Below, in pieces: positions 47,477 to 56,193 of a stretch of 64,000 nt of DNA. The notes beneath the pieces were generated by a model. The model was not told the DNA's origin, made no database searches, and was given only the letters and a program-made list of their open reading frames with translations. Both the position numbers and the translations under genes were made by a program. The DNA is from Rhizobium sp. 9140. GTDB taxonomy: Bacteria; Pseudomonadota; Alphaproteobacteria; Rhizobiales; Rhizobiaceae. The stretch covers positions 3,512,001-3,576,000 of the forward strand of contig NZ_FJUR01000001.1 in assembly GCF_900067135.1 (NCBI RefSeq), given 5' to 3'. How positions within the stretch are numbered: the stretch's first letter is position 1; the number at the start of each line of letters is the position of its first letter.

Positions 47477-48577
47477 ATGATGGAAGCTGAGAGGACGGAT
47501 GCACCTGCCGTGCGCGCGACCCCACGCGCCATGCGTGCCGTCACCGTGCGTATCGGCAACGACCTGGAAAGCTTCCGGCGGGAGAACGACGATATCGTCC
47601 GCCACATCCGCCTGCTCGGCATCAATGCCAGCATCGAAGCCGCCCGCGCCGGAGATATCGGCAAGGGCTTTGCCGTCGTCGCGAACGAAGTGCAGCGGCT
47701 GGCCGGCGCCTCGGCCGCCATCGCCGCGAAATTCCAGCAGGACGTGCTCGAGCGCGTCAACCTCGGGCGCTCCCTGTCGGACGCGCTGGTACACGAGATG
47801 GAGGGCGTGCGTCTCGTCGATCTCGCCCAGACGCTCATCCAGCTGATCGTGCGAAACCTGTTCGAGCGGACGGCAGACGTGCGCTGGTGGGCGACGGACA
47901 CCGCGCTCTGGGAGGCGCTCGAAAACCCCGATCGCGACCGGCAGGCCTTCGCCGCCAAGCGCTTGGGGGTCATCAACCGGTTCTACACGGTCTATCTCGA
48001 TCTCGTGATGGTCGACAAGGCCGGCCGCGCAGTCGCCTCGGCCAATCCGAATTTCCAGAAGACGATCATGGGCCGCGACCTCTCCGGCGAACCCTGGGTC
48101 AAGGCGGCGATGAAGACAGGATCTGGCGACGATTATATCGTCGATGTGGTCAAGCCGAGCCCCCTGCACGGCAATACCGATGCGCTCGTCTACGCCACTG
48201 GCATCCGTCAGGGCGGCGTCTCCACGGCACCGCTGCTCGGCGCGCTCGGCGTTTATTTCGACTGGGCGAACCAGGGCCAGTCCATCGTCCACAAGGAAGC
48301 CAACATCGCGCCGGCCGACGTGGACCGCACGACCGTGCTGCTGCTCGACGGACAGGGCATGGTGATCGCCGCCTCGCGCCCGGCCCTTGTCTATACCAGC
48401 TTCGTCCTGACGCCGCCGGAAGGCATGAAACGCGGCAGCTACTACATGAGCGACAGAACGCTGGTCGCCTTCGCCCCCACGCTCGGCTACGAGGATTACG
48501 ACGGCCTCGGCTGGTGCGGCGTCGTCATCCAACGGCCCGAGCGCGAAGCCGACATCCGCCAGCGCCTTTCGCTCTGA
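47477..48577 (+). CDS. Soluble methyl-accepting chemotaxis-like protein with N-terminal tip and C-terminal sensor
   Basis: A 366-residue protein without a membrane segment. A chemoreceptor signalling tip is near the N-terminus (about 41-76: LLGINASIEAARAGD then GKGFAVVANEVQRLA), and the rest (about 130-350) resembles a Cache/PAS-like sensor, with DLVMVDKAGRAVASANP, GRDLSGEPWVKAAM and YATGIRQGG. This order is the reverse of canonical receptors, where the sensor is first. It has only one arm of the receptor hairpin in evidence. Monocistronic; the ligand is unknown. Confidence 0.78.
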   Translation: MMEAERTDAPAVRATPRAMRAVTVRIGNDLESFRRENDDIVRHIRLLGINASIEAARAGDIGKGFAVVANEVQRLAGASAAIAAKFQQDVLERVNLGRSLSDALVHEMEGVRLVDLAQTLIQLIVRNLFERTADVRWWATDTALWEALENPDRDRQAFAAKRLGVINRFYTVYLDLVMVDKAGRAVASANPNFQKTIMGRDLSGEPWVKAAMKTGSGDDYIVDVVKPSPLHGNTDALVYATGIRQGGVSTAPLLGALGVYFDWANQGQSIVHKEANIAPADVDRTTVLLLDGQGMVIAASRPALVYTSFVLTPPEGMKRGSYYMSDRTLVAFAPTLGYEDYDGLGWCGVVIQRPEREADIRQRLSL

Positions 48578-48597
48578 AAGACCGCACCTCATGAAAA

Positions 48598-48628
48598 AAG
48601 GGGCCGCCGCTGCCGGCCGCCCCTTCTT
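48598..48628. terminator. Bidirectional terminator between convergent genes
   Basis: AAGGGG (48598-48603) and CCCCTT (48620-48625) enclose a GC-rich inner stem; A run before and T run after. It lies 20 bases past the chemotaxis-like gene and 47 before the alcohol dehydrogenase stop. Confidence 0.7.
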
Positions 48629-48658
48629 CGTAGTGCCTTTAGCGGCACCGATCCTCAA

Positions 48659-48695
48659 ATCGTCGCGGCGTCGATTAGATCGTCGCGGCGTCGAT
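48659..48695. repeat. 20-bp tandem duplication over the alcohol dehydrogenase stop
   Basis: ATCGTCGCGGCGTCGAT occurs at 48659-48675 and again at 48679-48695, a 20-base period. The duplicated piece includes the last codons of the dehydrogenase; the TAA stop arises at the junction. Confidence 0.85.
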
Positions 48696-49715
48696 AACGA
48701 AGCGGTAGCGCACGTCGCTTTTCAGCACGCGCTCATAGGCCTCGTTGACCTGATCCATGCGGATCAGTTCGATTTCGGAAACGATGCCGTGCTTGCCGCA
48801 GAAGTCGAGCATTTCCTGCGTTTCCTTGATCGAGCCGATCATGGAGCCGGACAGCGAGCGACGCCCTGCGATCAGCGAGAAAGCGTGGATCGGCGACGGC
48901 TTTTCCGGTACGCCGACCACAACCATGGAGCTATCGAGCTTGAGAAGGCTTAAGTAGGGGTTCAGATCCATCGTCACGCCGACGGTGCTGATGATCAGGT
49001 CGAACGTACCAGCCAGCGTTTCGAATGTCTTCGGATCGTTGGTCGCGTAGTAATGCGTTGCGCCGAGCTTCAGGCCGTCTTCCTTCTTGGAAAGCGACTG
49101 GCTGAGCACGGTAATTTCGGCGCCGAGTGCGGCACCGATCTTTACGCCCATATGGCCGAGACCGCCCATCCCCACGATGGCGACCTTCTTGCCGGGGCCG
49201 GCCTTCCAGTGCATCAGCGGCGAATAGAGTGTAATGCCGGCGCAGAGCAGTGGCGCGGTGGCGGCGAAGTCGAGCGTGTCGGGAATGGAAAGCGCATAGC
49301 CTTCCTTGACGACGATGCTGTCGGAATAGCCGCCGTAGGTCGGCGTCGTGCCATCGGCCTCGACGTCATTGTAGGTCTGGACGAGACCGGGCATGTAGTG
49401 CTCGAGGTCGAGATCGCGCGTGGCGCAGGTCGTGCAGGAATTGACGAAGCAGCCGACGCCGGCCTTGTCGCCCACCTTGAATTTGGTCACGCCGGAGCCG
49501 ACGGCGGAAACGATACCGACGATCTCATGGCCGGGAACCATGGGATATCTGGAGTTGCCCCATTCGTTACGGGCCTGGTGAATGTCGGAATGGCAGATTC
49601 CGGAATACTTGATGTCGATGACGATATCGTCTTCGTTGGGCGCACGACGCTCGAAGGTGAAGGGTTCGAGCGGCTTCGACGCGTCGGTCGCCGCATATCC
49701 TTTTGCGAAAGCCAT
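48675..49715 (-). CDS. Zinc-type NAD(P)-dependent alcohol dehydrogenase
   Basis: Medium-chain dehydrogenase of 346 residues, of the YahK/CAD group, oxidising alcohols or reducing aldehydes. The catalytic zinc set is seen as GICHSD and GHEIVG, and the cofactor motif is GMGGLGHMGVK. The structural-zinc lobe keeps CTTC, but the third and fourth cysteines are replaced (residues ATRDLDLEHYM), so the structural zinc is probably lost. The start is ATG 49715 (MAFAKGY). It diverges from an AraC regulator with phased repeats between. Confidence 0.9.
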   Translation of the reverse strand: MAFAKGYAATDASKPLEPFTFERRAPNEDDIVIDIKYSGICHSDIHQARNEWGNSRYPMVPGHEIVGIVSAVGSGVTKFKVGDKAGVGCFVNSCTTCATRDLDLEHYMPGLVQTYNDVEADGTTPTYGGYSDSIVVKEGYALSIPDTLDFAATAPLLCAGITLYSPLMHWKAGPGKKVAIVGMGGLGHMGVKIGAALGAEITVLSQSLSKKEDGLKLGATHYYATNDPKTFETLAGTFDLIISTVGVTMDLNPYLSLLKLDSSMVVVGVPEKPSPIHAFSLIAGRRSLSGSMIGSIKETQEMLDFCGKHGIVSEIELIRMDQVNEAYERVLKSDVRYRFVIDAATI

Positions 49716-50036
49716 GGGTGGTTCCTTCTGTCTGCAAATCTGGACCGGTCGAGACATCGCCGGTTCGCCCACTATGCAAGTTGGGACCGACATAGGCATG
49801 CGCCATTCCTGCAAATTTCTTGCACGATCCTGCAAATGACCTTCGAAGGCTTTGTGGCCGTCGCGCATCGGGCCTATCTCGAAATCGTCATCACCACGCA
49901 ATGCGCGAGAGCGTGCGGCTGGACGCCTGACCGCCTTGGCACAACCCAACATCCGGCATTCAGCCGTTGTCGCGCTCGAGGCTTTCGCGTTAGAACCGTC
50001 TCGTCCGGCATCCCCGTTTCAGGAAAGGCTTGCCTC
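49716..50036. other. Divergent control region, alcohol dehydrogenase/AraC regulator
   Basis: A 321-base intergenic region with no gene supported in it. It contains three TGCAAAT sites (listed separately) closer to the dehydrogenase. The frame of the AraC gene is open through it but begins to look like protein only at 50037. Confidence 0.6.
49731..49837. promoter_or_regulatory. Three TGCAAAT direct repeats, candidate AraC-family operator
   Basis: CCTGCAAAT occurs at 49808-49816 and 49829-49837, exactly 21 bases (two helical turns) apart, and TCTGCAAAT at 49731-49739. Same-face direct repeats between an AraC-type regulator and its divergent target suit AraC binding. The pair lies 93-122 bases upstream of the dehydrogenase start. 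Confidence 0.55.
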
Positions 50037-51011
50037 ATGTTCGATCCCGCCGCCGCCCGCCGCCAGCCTTTCGTCGAGATCATTGCCCGTTTCGCCAGGG
50101 AAGATGGCGACCATGTGACATCGGTGCCGGGCCTGACGGTGCACCGACGCTCAGAGCAGGCCGTTCCCTCCTGCGCCGCCTACCGGCCGAGCTTCGCGCT
50201 GATCGCGCAGGGCGTGAAGAAGGTGACGCTCGGCCACGAGACCTATGTCTATGGCGGCTCAGACTATCTTCTGACCTCGTTCGATCTGCCGGTGACGAGC
50301 CAGATCGTGCAGGCCTCGCCCGAAAGCCCCTATCTCGGCATGGTGTTCGAAATCGACGTCGCAAAGATCCCGCCGCTTCTCGCCTTGCTCGACCGTCCCG
50401 CCACCACGACGCAGGTGCGGGAACCGGCGGGCGCATCCTCCGAGGCAACCGAGCAGCGCGGCATGTCGGTTGCGGCGCTAACGCCGGAACTGGAAGACGC
50501 CGCGCTCCGGCTCCTGCGCCTGCTCGACCGTCCCGGCGACATCCCCGCTTTGCTGCCGCTGATAGAGCAGGAGCTGATCTTCCGTCTCTTGACCGGCCCG
50601 CACGCGGCGCGCCTGCGCCAGATGACGATGGCCGAAAGCCAGTCGCACCAGATCGGCCGCGCCTGCGCTTGGCTGAAGGAGCACTATGCCCTGCCCCTGC
50701 GCATCGAGGATCTCGCCCGTCGTGTCAGCATGAGCGTGTCGTCGCTGCACCACCACTTCAAGGCCATCACCGCCATGAGCCCCATGCAGTACCAGAAGCA
50801 GCTTCGCCTGCAGGAGGCCCGCCGGCTGATGGTGGAGGACATGCTGGATGCCGGCAGCGCCGGGCATCAGGTCGGCTATGAGAGCCCTTCGCAGTTCAGC
50901 CGCGAATATGCCCGCCAGTTCGGCGCGCCGCCCCTGCGCGACGCCGGCCGCACCCGACGTTCGCTTCTCGGCCGGCTGGCCGGCGAGCCGGAAATGCTGA
51001 GCGAGGGTTGA
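50037..51011 (+). CDS. AraC-family transcriptional regulator
   Basis: A 324-residue regulator with an N-terminal AraC_N cupin-like ligand domain (about 20-185, with ALIAQGVKKVTLGHETYVYGGSDYLLTSFDLPV, in short VTLGHETYVYG and LLTSFDLPV) and a C-terminal double helix-turn-helix (about 215-315) with IEDLARRVSMSVSSLHHHFK and VGYESPSQFSREY. This subgroup often lies beside YahK-type alcohol dehydrogenases, as here. The inducer, probably an alcohol or aldehyde, is not known. Confidence 0.9.
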   Translation: MFDPAAARRQPFVEIIARFAREDGDHVTSVPGLTVHRRSEQAVPSCAAYRPSFALIAQGVKKVTLGHETYVYGGSDYLLTSFDLPVTSQIVQASPESPYLGMVFEIDVAKIPPLLALLDRPATTTQVREPAGASSEATEQRGMSVAALTPELEDAALRLLRLLDRPGDIPALLPLIEQELIFRLLTGPHAARLRQMTMAESQSHQIGRACAWLKEHYALPLRIEDLARRVSMSVSSLHHHFKAITAMSPMQYQKQLRLQEARRLMVEDMLDAGSAGHQVGYESPSQFSREYARQFGAPPLRDAGRTRRSLLGRLAGEPEMLSEG

Positions 51012-51106
51012 ACCATCAGGCATCGCCGGCGAAGCTATGCTCTTCCTGACCGAGAGAACCCTTTCCAGAACCCTGGCAGTACATCCTGCCCTCAACCGGA
51101 GTTCCC

Positions 51107-52123
51107 ATGACCGAAACCGTCAGACTGTCCCTCGACGAAGCGCGCGCTTTGACCGTGCAGGCTCTTTCCAATGCAGGCCTTTCCGCCGAGCACTGCGAGG
51201 CGCTGGCCGATACGATCATGGCGGGCCAGATCGACGAGTGCCATTCTCACGGCCTATACCGCGTGCTTAGCTGTGTCGACGCTCTCCGCAGGGGGCAGGT
51301 GAACGTAGCAGCCGTGCCCGAGGTTCTGGATCAGGCGCCGGGTATCGTGCGGGTCGATGCGAAAAATGGCTTCTCGCCGCTCGCCTTCCGGCTCGGCCTG
51401 CCGCTTTTGCAGGAAAAGGCGCGGACGCAGGGCATCGCTGCGCTCGCCATCAACAATTGCTACCACTTCTCCGCTCTGTGGCCGGAGGTGGAGCGGATCG
51501 CCGCTGCCGGGCTTGCAGCCCTTGCCATGACGCCGAGCCACAGCTGGGTCGCCCCTGCCGGCGGCACGAAACCTGTCTTCGGCACCAACCCCATTGCCTT
51601 TTCCTGGCCGCGCCCCGGCCCGTTTCCGTTCGTGTTCGACTTCGCGACCAGTGCCGCCGCGCGCGGAGAGATCGAACTCCATCGTCGTGCCGGAAAAGCC
51701 ATTCCGCAGGGTTGGGCGATCGATGGCGATGGCGCCCCGACAACGGATGCCGGTGCCGCCATGGCCGGCGCCATGCTGACATTCGGCGGCCATAAGGGCT
51801 CGGCCCTGTCCGCCATGGTCGAGCTGATGGCCGGACCGCTGATCGGCGATCTGACGAGCCGGGAATCCCAGATCTACGACGCCGGCGCCGGCGTGACGCC
51901 TCGCCACGGCGAACTGCTGCTCGCTTTCGATCCGAACCTCCTGTCGGGCGGGAGAGCGACGGAGAATGTCGAGCGGGCAGAGGCCCTGTTCGATGCCATC
52001 ATCGGCCAGGGCGCACGCCTGCCCTCACAGCGCCGCTACGAGGCGCGCCAACGCAGCGAGGCCGCCGGCAGTATCGAGATCCCGAAGCCCCTCCACGACG
52101 ATCTGCTGGCGCTCATCGCCTGA
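51107..52123 (+). CDS. Ldh-family (malate/L-lactate type) oxidoreductase
   Basis: NAD(P)-dependent 2-oxoacid or cyclic imino-acid reductase of 338 residues, of the type-2 malate/L-lactate dehydrogenase fold that also includes ureidoglycolate dehydrogenase and piperideine-2-carboxylate reductase. Motifs are HSHGLYRV (catalytic His, near 47), NNCYHFSALWPEVE (His), FGTNPIAFSWP and the C-terminal GGHKGSALSAMVELMAG. Function cannot be fixed from sequence; pipecolate or proline-related imine reduction is as likely as malate or lactate. Confidence 0.88.
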   Translation: MTETVRLSLDEARALTVQALSNAGLSAEHCEALADTIMAGQIDECHSHGLYRVLSCVDALRRGQVNVAAVPEVLDQAPGIVRVDAKNGFSPLAFRLGLPLLQEKARTQGIAALAINNCYHFSALWPEVERIAAAGLAALAMTPSHSWVAPAGGTKPVFGTNPIAFSWPRPGPFPFVFDFATSAAARGEIELHRRAGKAIPQGWAIDGDGAPTTDAGAAMAGAMLTFGGHKGSALSAMVELMAGPLIGDLTSRESQIYDAGAGVTPRHGELLLAFDPNLLSGGRATENVERAEALFDAIIGQGARLPSQRRYEARQRSEAAGSIEIPKPLHDDLLALIA

Positions 52124-52285
52124 GGTCAGCGAAAGCGTCCGGCCATGGAACCCGGCGCACGGGCTGTGCCGGCCGCAATGCCGGTCCTTGCGAACGACAC
52201 GACAGCCGCTCTGAAGATGGGCGGCCATCGGCTCATGAAGAACCGGGACGTTCGATGCAAGAGGATGGAAAACCAGACCAGGCAT

Positions 52286-53125
52286 TCAGCCGGCGCGCGA
52301 CCATTCCCGGCGACCGATGACGACCATCGCGCCGATCAGCATGGCGGCAAGCGCGAACCATGTCAGGGCATAAACGAGGTGGTTGTTTGGAAAGACCACG
52401 CGTGTCAGGCCGCCAATCGGCAGGCCGCCGGGGTTTTCCGTCCCGTCGGCGTCGATGAAATAGGGCGCCGCGTGATCGAGACCGCGGGCTGTGGCAATGG
52501 CCGCGACATCGCGGGAATACCAGCGGTCTCCCGACGGATCATTTTCGCGAAGGAAGCCGCCGCCGGGCTCCGATAGGCGTAGCAAACCGACGATACGCGT
52601 CGAACCGGGAACATTGCCGGCACTGCGGCTGGAGGGGTCACGCCGGTCGGGCGGCACGAAGCCGCGATTGACGAGAACCGTAGTGCCATCGTCCCGCACG
52701 AGCGGTGTAACGACCCAGAAGCCGGGGCCGCGCTCGGTTGTCGCCTGCACCAGCGTTTCCGCATCATGACGGAATGTGCCGCTGACGCTGATGTGCCGAT
52801 ATTCATCATTGCCGGGCGTGATGGAAGACCACTGGTCGGCGCGAGGTGCCTCGACCGGTGCGGCATGGACCCGCGCATCGACCCGTTCGATCAGGTCGAG
52901 CTTCCAGAAAAGGCGCTGCACCTGCCAGATGCCCAGCGCCAGAAGCACGACCGTGACGACGGTCGCAACCGCGCCCAGCACGGCGAGACCTCTACGGGAG
53001 CCGCGCGCGGCGGCGGCGTCGCCGTCCGCGGCACGAGCCTCTGAACGGTTACCGGAAGCGGAGGAGGCAGCCTTTTCAGGGGAGCCGGCGGCCGTGTCCG
53101 GCCGCCGGCTGGTATCAGGGGACAT
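52286..53125 (-). CDS. SURF1-family assembly factor of the quinol oxidase
   Basis: A 279-residue membrane protein with a polar N-terminal tail (about 45 residues), helix 1 (about 47-67) with LALGIWQVQRLFWK, a periplasmic domain (YRHISVSGTF, VNRGFVPPDRRD) and helix 2 close to the C-terminus (LVYALTWFALAAMLIGAMVV). SURF1 delivers or retains haem a or o for oxidase assembly. It is placed directly after cyoD with an 11-base overlap, so it probably serves the bo3 enzyme, as Surf1q does in Paracoccus. Confidence 0.92.
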   Translation of the reverse strand: MSPDTSRRPDTAAGSPEKAASSASGNRSEARAADGDAAAARGSRRGLAVLGAVATVVTVVLLALGIWQVQRLFWKLDLIERVDARVHAAPVEAPRADQWSSITPGNDEYRHISVSGTFRHDAETLVQATTERGPGFWVVTPLVRDDGTTVLVNRGFVPPDRRDPSSRSAGNVPGSTRIVGLLRLSEPGGGFLRENDPSGDRWYSRDVAAIATARGLDHAAPYFIDADGTENPGGLPIGGLTRVVFPNNHLVYALTWFALAAMLIGAMVVIGRREWSRAG

Positions 53126-53516
53126 TGCGCATCATGTCCGGCGTCATGGTCATCATATTGGTGTTCAGATGATGCATGACCCAGAGCGAACCGGACAGCG
53201 CGATGACGATCAGCACGAGCGTGAAGATCAGCGCCATCATGGTCCAGCCGCCTTCGGACTTGGTGTTCATGTGCAGGAAGTAGATCATGTGCACGACGAT
53301 CTGGACGACCGCGAACAGCATGACGAGACCTGCGGTCACAGCCTTGTTCTCGAAGACCTCGCCCATGACCAGCCAGAACGGAATGGCCGTGAGGATGATC
53401 GACAGCACGAAGCCGGTCATGTAGCTCTTGAAGGACCCGTGGGCCGCCTCATGCCCGTGGCTGTGGCCGTGATGGGCTTCGTGCGCGTCCTCGTGTGCGG
53501 GTGCGTGGGTGCTCAT
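53115..53516 (-). CDS. cyoD: Cytochrome o ubiquinol oxidase subunit IV
   Basis: Small subunit of the bo3 quinol oxidase, 133 residues, with three membrane helices (about 45-67, 72-92, 105-125). [22 protein letters not shown] and [13 protein letters not shown] are CyoD-typical (VHMIYFLHM kept). The N-terminal tail is unusually His-rich ([16 protein letters not shown]). I start at 53516, which overlaps the cyoC stop by four bases; the frame stays open to 53597. Confidence 0.93.
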   Translation of the reverse strand: MSTHAPAHEDAHEAHHGHSHGHEAAHGSFKSYMTGFVLSIILTAIPFWLVMGEVFENKAVTAGLVMLFAVVQIVVHMIYFLHMNTKSEGGWTMMALIFTLVLIVIALSGSLWVMHHLNTNMMTMTPDMMRNVP

Positions 53517-54142
53517 CCGAGAACTCCGATCAGATAGACAATCGAGAAGACGCCGATCCAGACGACGTCGAGGAAGTGCCAGAACATCGACAGACACATC
53601 AGGCGGCGACGGTTTTCCGGGATCAGCCCCTTCATCGACACCTGTACCATCAGCGTGATCAGCCAGATGATGCCGAAGGTGACGTGCAGACCGTGCGTGC
53701 CGACCAGCACGAAGAAGGCCGACAGGAACGCGCTGCGGCCGGGGCCGGCGCCTTCATGGATCAGGTGCACGAACTCGTAGACTTCCAGCCCGATGAAGAT
53801 CGCGCCGAAAATGCCGGTGATGCCGAGCCAGAACAGCGTTTCGGTCTTCGCCTTGCGCTCCATCTGCAACATCGCGAAGCCGTAGGTGATCGACGACAGC
53901 AGCAGCATGGAGGTGTTGATCGCCACCAGCGGCAGGTCGAATAGATCGGCTGGCGACGGGCCGGCCGCATAGGAGCGGCCGAGCACGGCGTAGGTGGCGA
54001 ACAGGATCGCGAAGATCAGGCAGTCGCTCATCAGGTACAGCCAGAAGCCGAGGCCCGTGCTGTTTTCCGGATGATGGTCTTCCGTCATGTAGAAGACCGG
54101 CTTTTCGCCGTCGGCGAGAGGCGTATGTGTCGGTGCGCTCAT
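53513..54142 (-). CDS. cyoC: Cytochrome o ubiquinol oxidase subunit III
   Basis: Five-helix subunit of 209 residues. The segment [26 protein letters not shown] is CyoC-specific; [19 protein letters not shown] and the closing [20 protein letters not shown] are also conserved. Third gene of cyoABCD; it starts 2 bases after the cyoB stop and overlaps cyoD. Confidence 0.95.
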   Translation of the reverse strand: MSAPTHTPLADGEKPVFYMTEDHHPENSTGLGFWLYLMSDCLIFAILFATYAVLGRSYAAGPSPADLFDLPLVAINTSMLLLSSITYGFAMLQMERKAKTETLFWLGITGIFGAIFIGLEVYEFVHLIHEGAGPGRSAFLSAFFVLVGTHGLHVTFGIIWLITLMVQVSMKGLIPENRRRLMCLSMFWHFLDVVWIGVFSIVYLIGVLG

Positions 54143-54144
54143 GA

Positions 54145-56145
54145 TCAGGCCTGCCCGGAGAGCCGCCGTGTGCGCTCCCCTTCCGTTGCGACGACGTCAT
54201 CCGCCGGAATGTAGAAATCGCGGTTGTAGTTGAAGGTGTGACCGATGGACACCGCGATGATGCCGACGAAGGATACGATGGCGAGCCACCAGATGTACCA
54301 GATGACGGCGAATGCGAAGGCGACGCTCAGCGCGCTGAGAATGACGCCCGTGCCGGTGTTCTTCGGCATGTGGATCGGCTTGAAGCCGCCCAGCGGACGC
54401 TCGTAGCCGCGGTTCTTCATGTCGTACCACGAGTCGTGATCGTGGATGACGGGCGTGAAGGCGAAGTTGTAGTCCGGCGGCGGCGACGACGTGGACCACT
54501 CCAGCGTCCGGCCGTTCCACGGATCGCCCGTGACGTCGCGCAACTGCTCGCGCTGAAGGAAGCTGACGACGAGCGAGATGATGAACGAGGCGATGCCGAG
54601 CGCGATCAGGAAGGCGCCGAAGGCAGCGATGATGAACCAGATCTGCAGCGACGGGTCCTCGAACTGGCTGAGCCGGCGCGTGACGCCCATCAGGCCGAGC
54701 ACGTAGAGCGGCATGAAGGCGAAGTAGAAGCCGACCAGCCAGAACCAGAAGCTCATCTTGCCCCAGAAGTCGTTCAGGCGATAGCCGAAGGCCTTCGGGA
54801 ACCAGTAGGTGACGCCGGCCATGACGCCGAAGACCACGCCGCCGATGATGACGTTATGGAAGTGGGCGATGAGGAACAGCGAGTTGTGCAGCACGAAGTC
54901 GGCCGGGGGTACAGCGAGCAGAACGCCCGTCATGCCGCCGATGACGAAGGTCACCATGAAGCCGATCGTCCAGAGCATCGGAACCTCGAACCGGATGCGG
55001 CCACGATACATCGTAAACAGCCAGTTGAAGATCTTGGCCCCTGTCGGGATCGAGATGATCATCGTGGTAATGCCGAAGAAGGCGTTGACGCTGGCGCCCG
55101 AGCCCATGGTGAAGAAGTGGTGCAGCCAGACGAGGTAGGAGAGAATGGTGATGACGACCGTCGCGTAGACCATCGAGGCATAGCCGAACAGGCGCTTGCC
55201 GCTGAAGGTAGCGACGATTTCCGAGAAGATGCCGAAGGCCGGCAGGATCAGGATGTAGACTTCCGGGTGGCCCCATATCCAGATGAGGTTCACATACATC
55301 ATCGGGTTGCCGCCGAGATCATTCGTGAAGAAGTGCGTACCCACGTAACGGTCGAGCGACAGCAGCGCGAGCGTCGCGGTCAGGATCGGGAAGGAAGCGA
55401 CGATCAGCACGTTGGTGCAGAGCGAGGTCCAGGTGAAGATCGGCATCTTCATCATGGTCATGCCGGGCGCACGCATCTTCACGATGGTCGCGATCAGGTT
55501 GATCCCCGACAGCGTCGTGCCGACACCCGCCACCTGCAGGCCCCAGATATAATAATCGACCCCCACGCCCGGGCTGTAATCCGCGCCGGAGAGCGGCGGA
55601 TAGGCCAGCCAGCCGGTCCGCGCAAACTCGCCGACGAACAGCGAGATCATGATGATCGCAGCACCGGCCGCCGTCATCCAGAACGAGAAATTGTTCAGGA
55701 ACGGGAAGGACACGTCGCGCGCGCCAATCTGAAGCGGAACGACGAAGTTCATCAGGCCGGTGACGAAGGGCATGGCCATGAAGAAGATCATGATGACGCC
55801 GTGTGCGGTGAACACCTGGTCGTAATGGTGCGGCGGCAGGAAGCCTTCATTGCCGTTGAAGGCGATGGCCTGCTGGGTGCGCATCATCAAGGCGTCAGCA
55901 AAGCCGCGCAGAAGCATGATCAATGCCAGGATCACATACATGATCCCGATCTTCTTGTGATCGACGCTCGTCAGCCACTCCTTCCAGAGATAGCCCCAGA
56001 GCTTGAAGTAGGTGAGAGCACCGACCACGGCGATGCCGCCAAGGACGACGCCGATGAAGGTGAGCACGAGGATCGGCTCGTGGTACGGAAAGGCTTCCAA
56101 GGTCAATCGTCCGAAGACGAGGCTGGAAATGTCCTGATTAAACAT
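54145..56145 (-). CDS. cyoB: Cytochrome o ubiquinol oxidase subunit I
   Basis: Catalytic haem-copper subunit of 666 residues that reduces oxygen and pumps protons. The copper and active-site segment [15 protein letters not shown] holds the cross-linked His-Tyr, LHHFFTMG the other copper histidines, and [10 protein letters not shown] the haem ligands. [15 protein letters not shown] is the low-spin haem region. The length and fifteen-helix plan are those of CyoB. It is encoded after cyoA with a 48-base gap. Confidence 0.97.
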   Translation of the reverse strand: MFNQDISSLVFGRLTLEAFPYHEPILVLTFIGVVLGGIAVVGALTYFKLWGYLWKEWLTSVDHKKIGIMYVILALIMLLRGFADALMMRTQQAIAFNGNEGFLPPHHYDQVFTAHGVIMIFFMAMPFVTGLMNFVVPLQIGARDVSFPFLNNFSFWMTAAGAAIIMISLFVGEFARTGWLAYPPLSGADYSPGVGVDYYIWGLQVAGVGTTLSGINLIATIVKMRAPGMTMMKMPIFTWTSLCTNVLIVASFPILTATLALLSLDRYVGTHFFTNDLGGNPMMYVNLIWIWGHPEVYILILPAFGIFSEIVATFSGKRLFGYASMVYATVVITILSYLVWLHHFFTMGSGASVNAFFGITTMIISIPTGAKIFNWLFTMYRGRIRFEVPMLWTIGFMVTFVIGGMTGVLLAVPPADFVLHNSLFLIAHFHNVIIGGVVFGVMAGVTYWFPKAFGYRLNDFWGKMSFWFWLVGFYFAFMPLYVLGLMGVTRRLSQFEDPSLQIWFIIAAFGAFLIALGIASFIISLVVSFLQREQLRDVTGDPWNGRTLEWSTSSPPPDYNFAFTPVIHDHDSWYDMKNRGYERPLGGFKPIHMPKNTGTGVILSALSVAFAFAVIWYIWWLAIVSFVGIIAVSIGHTFNYNRDFYIPADDVVATEGERTRRLSGQA

Positions 56146-56193
56146 GGTGACCCCAGTTCTTGCAGTCGCAAGCGGTGCGGAAAAGCGCCGCGA

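Noticed and set aside
49053..50036. N-terminal extension of the AraC gene back to 49053
   Set aside because: It would overlap the alcohol dehydrogenase gene in antisense and shows no domain; the regulator starts at 50037.
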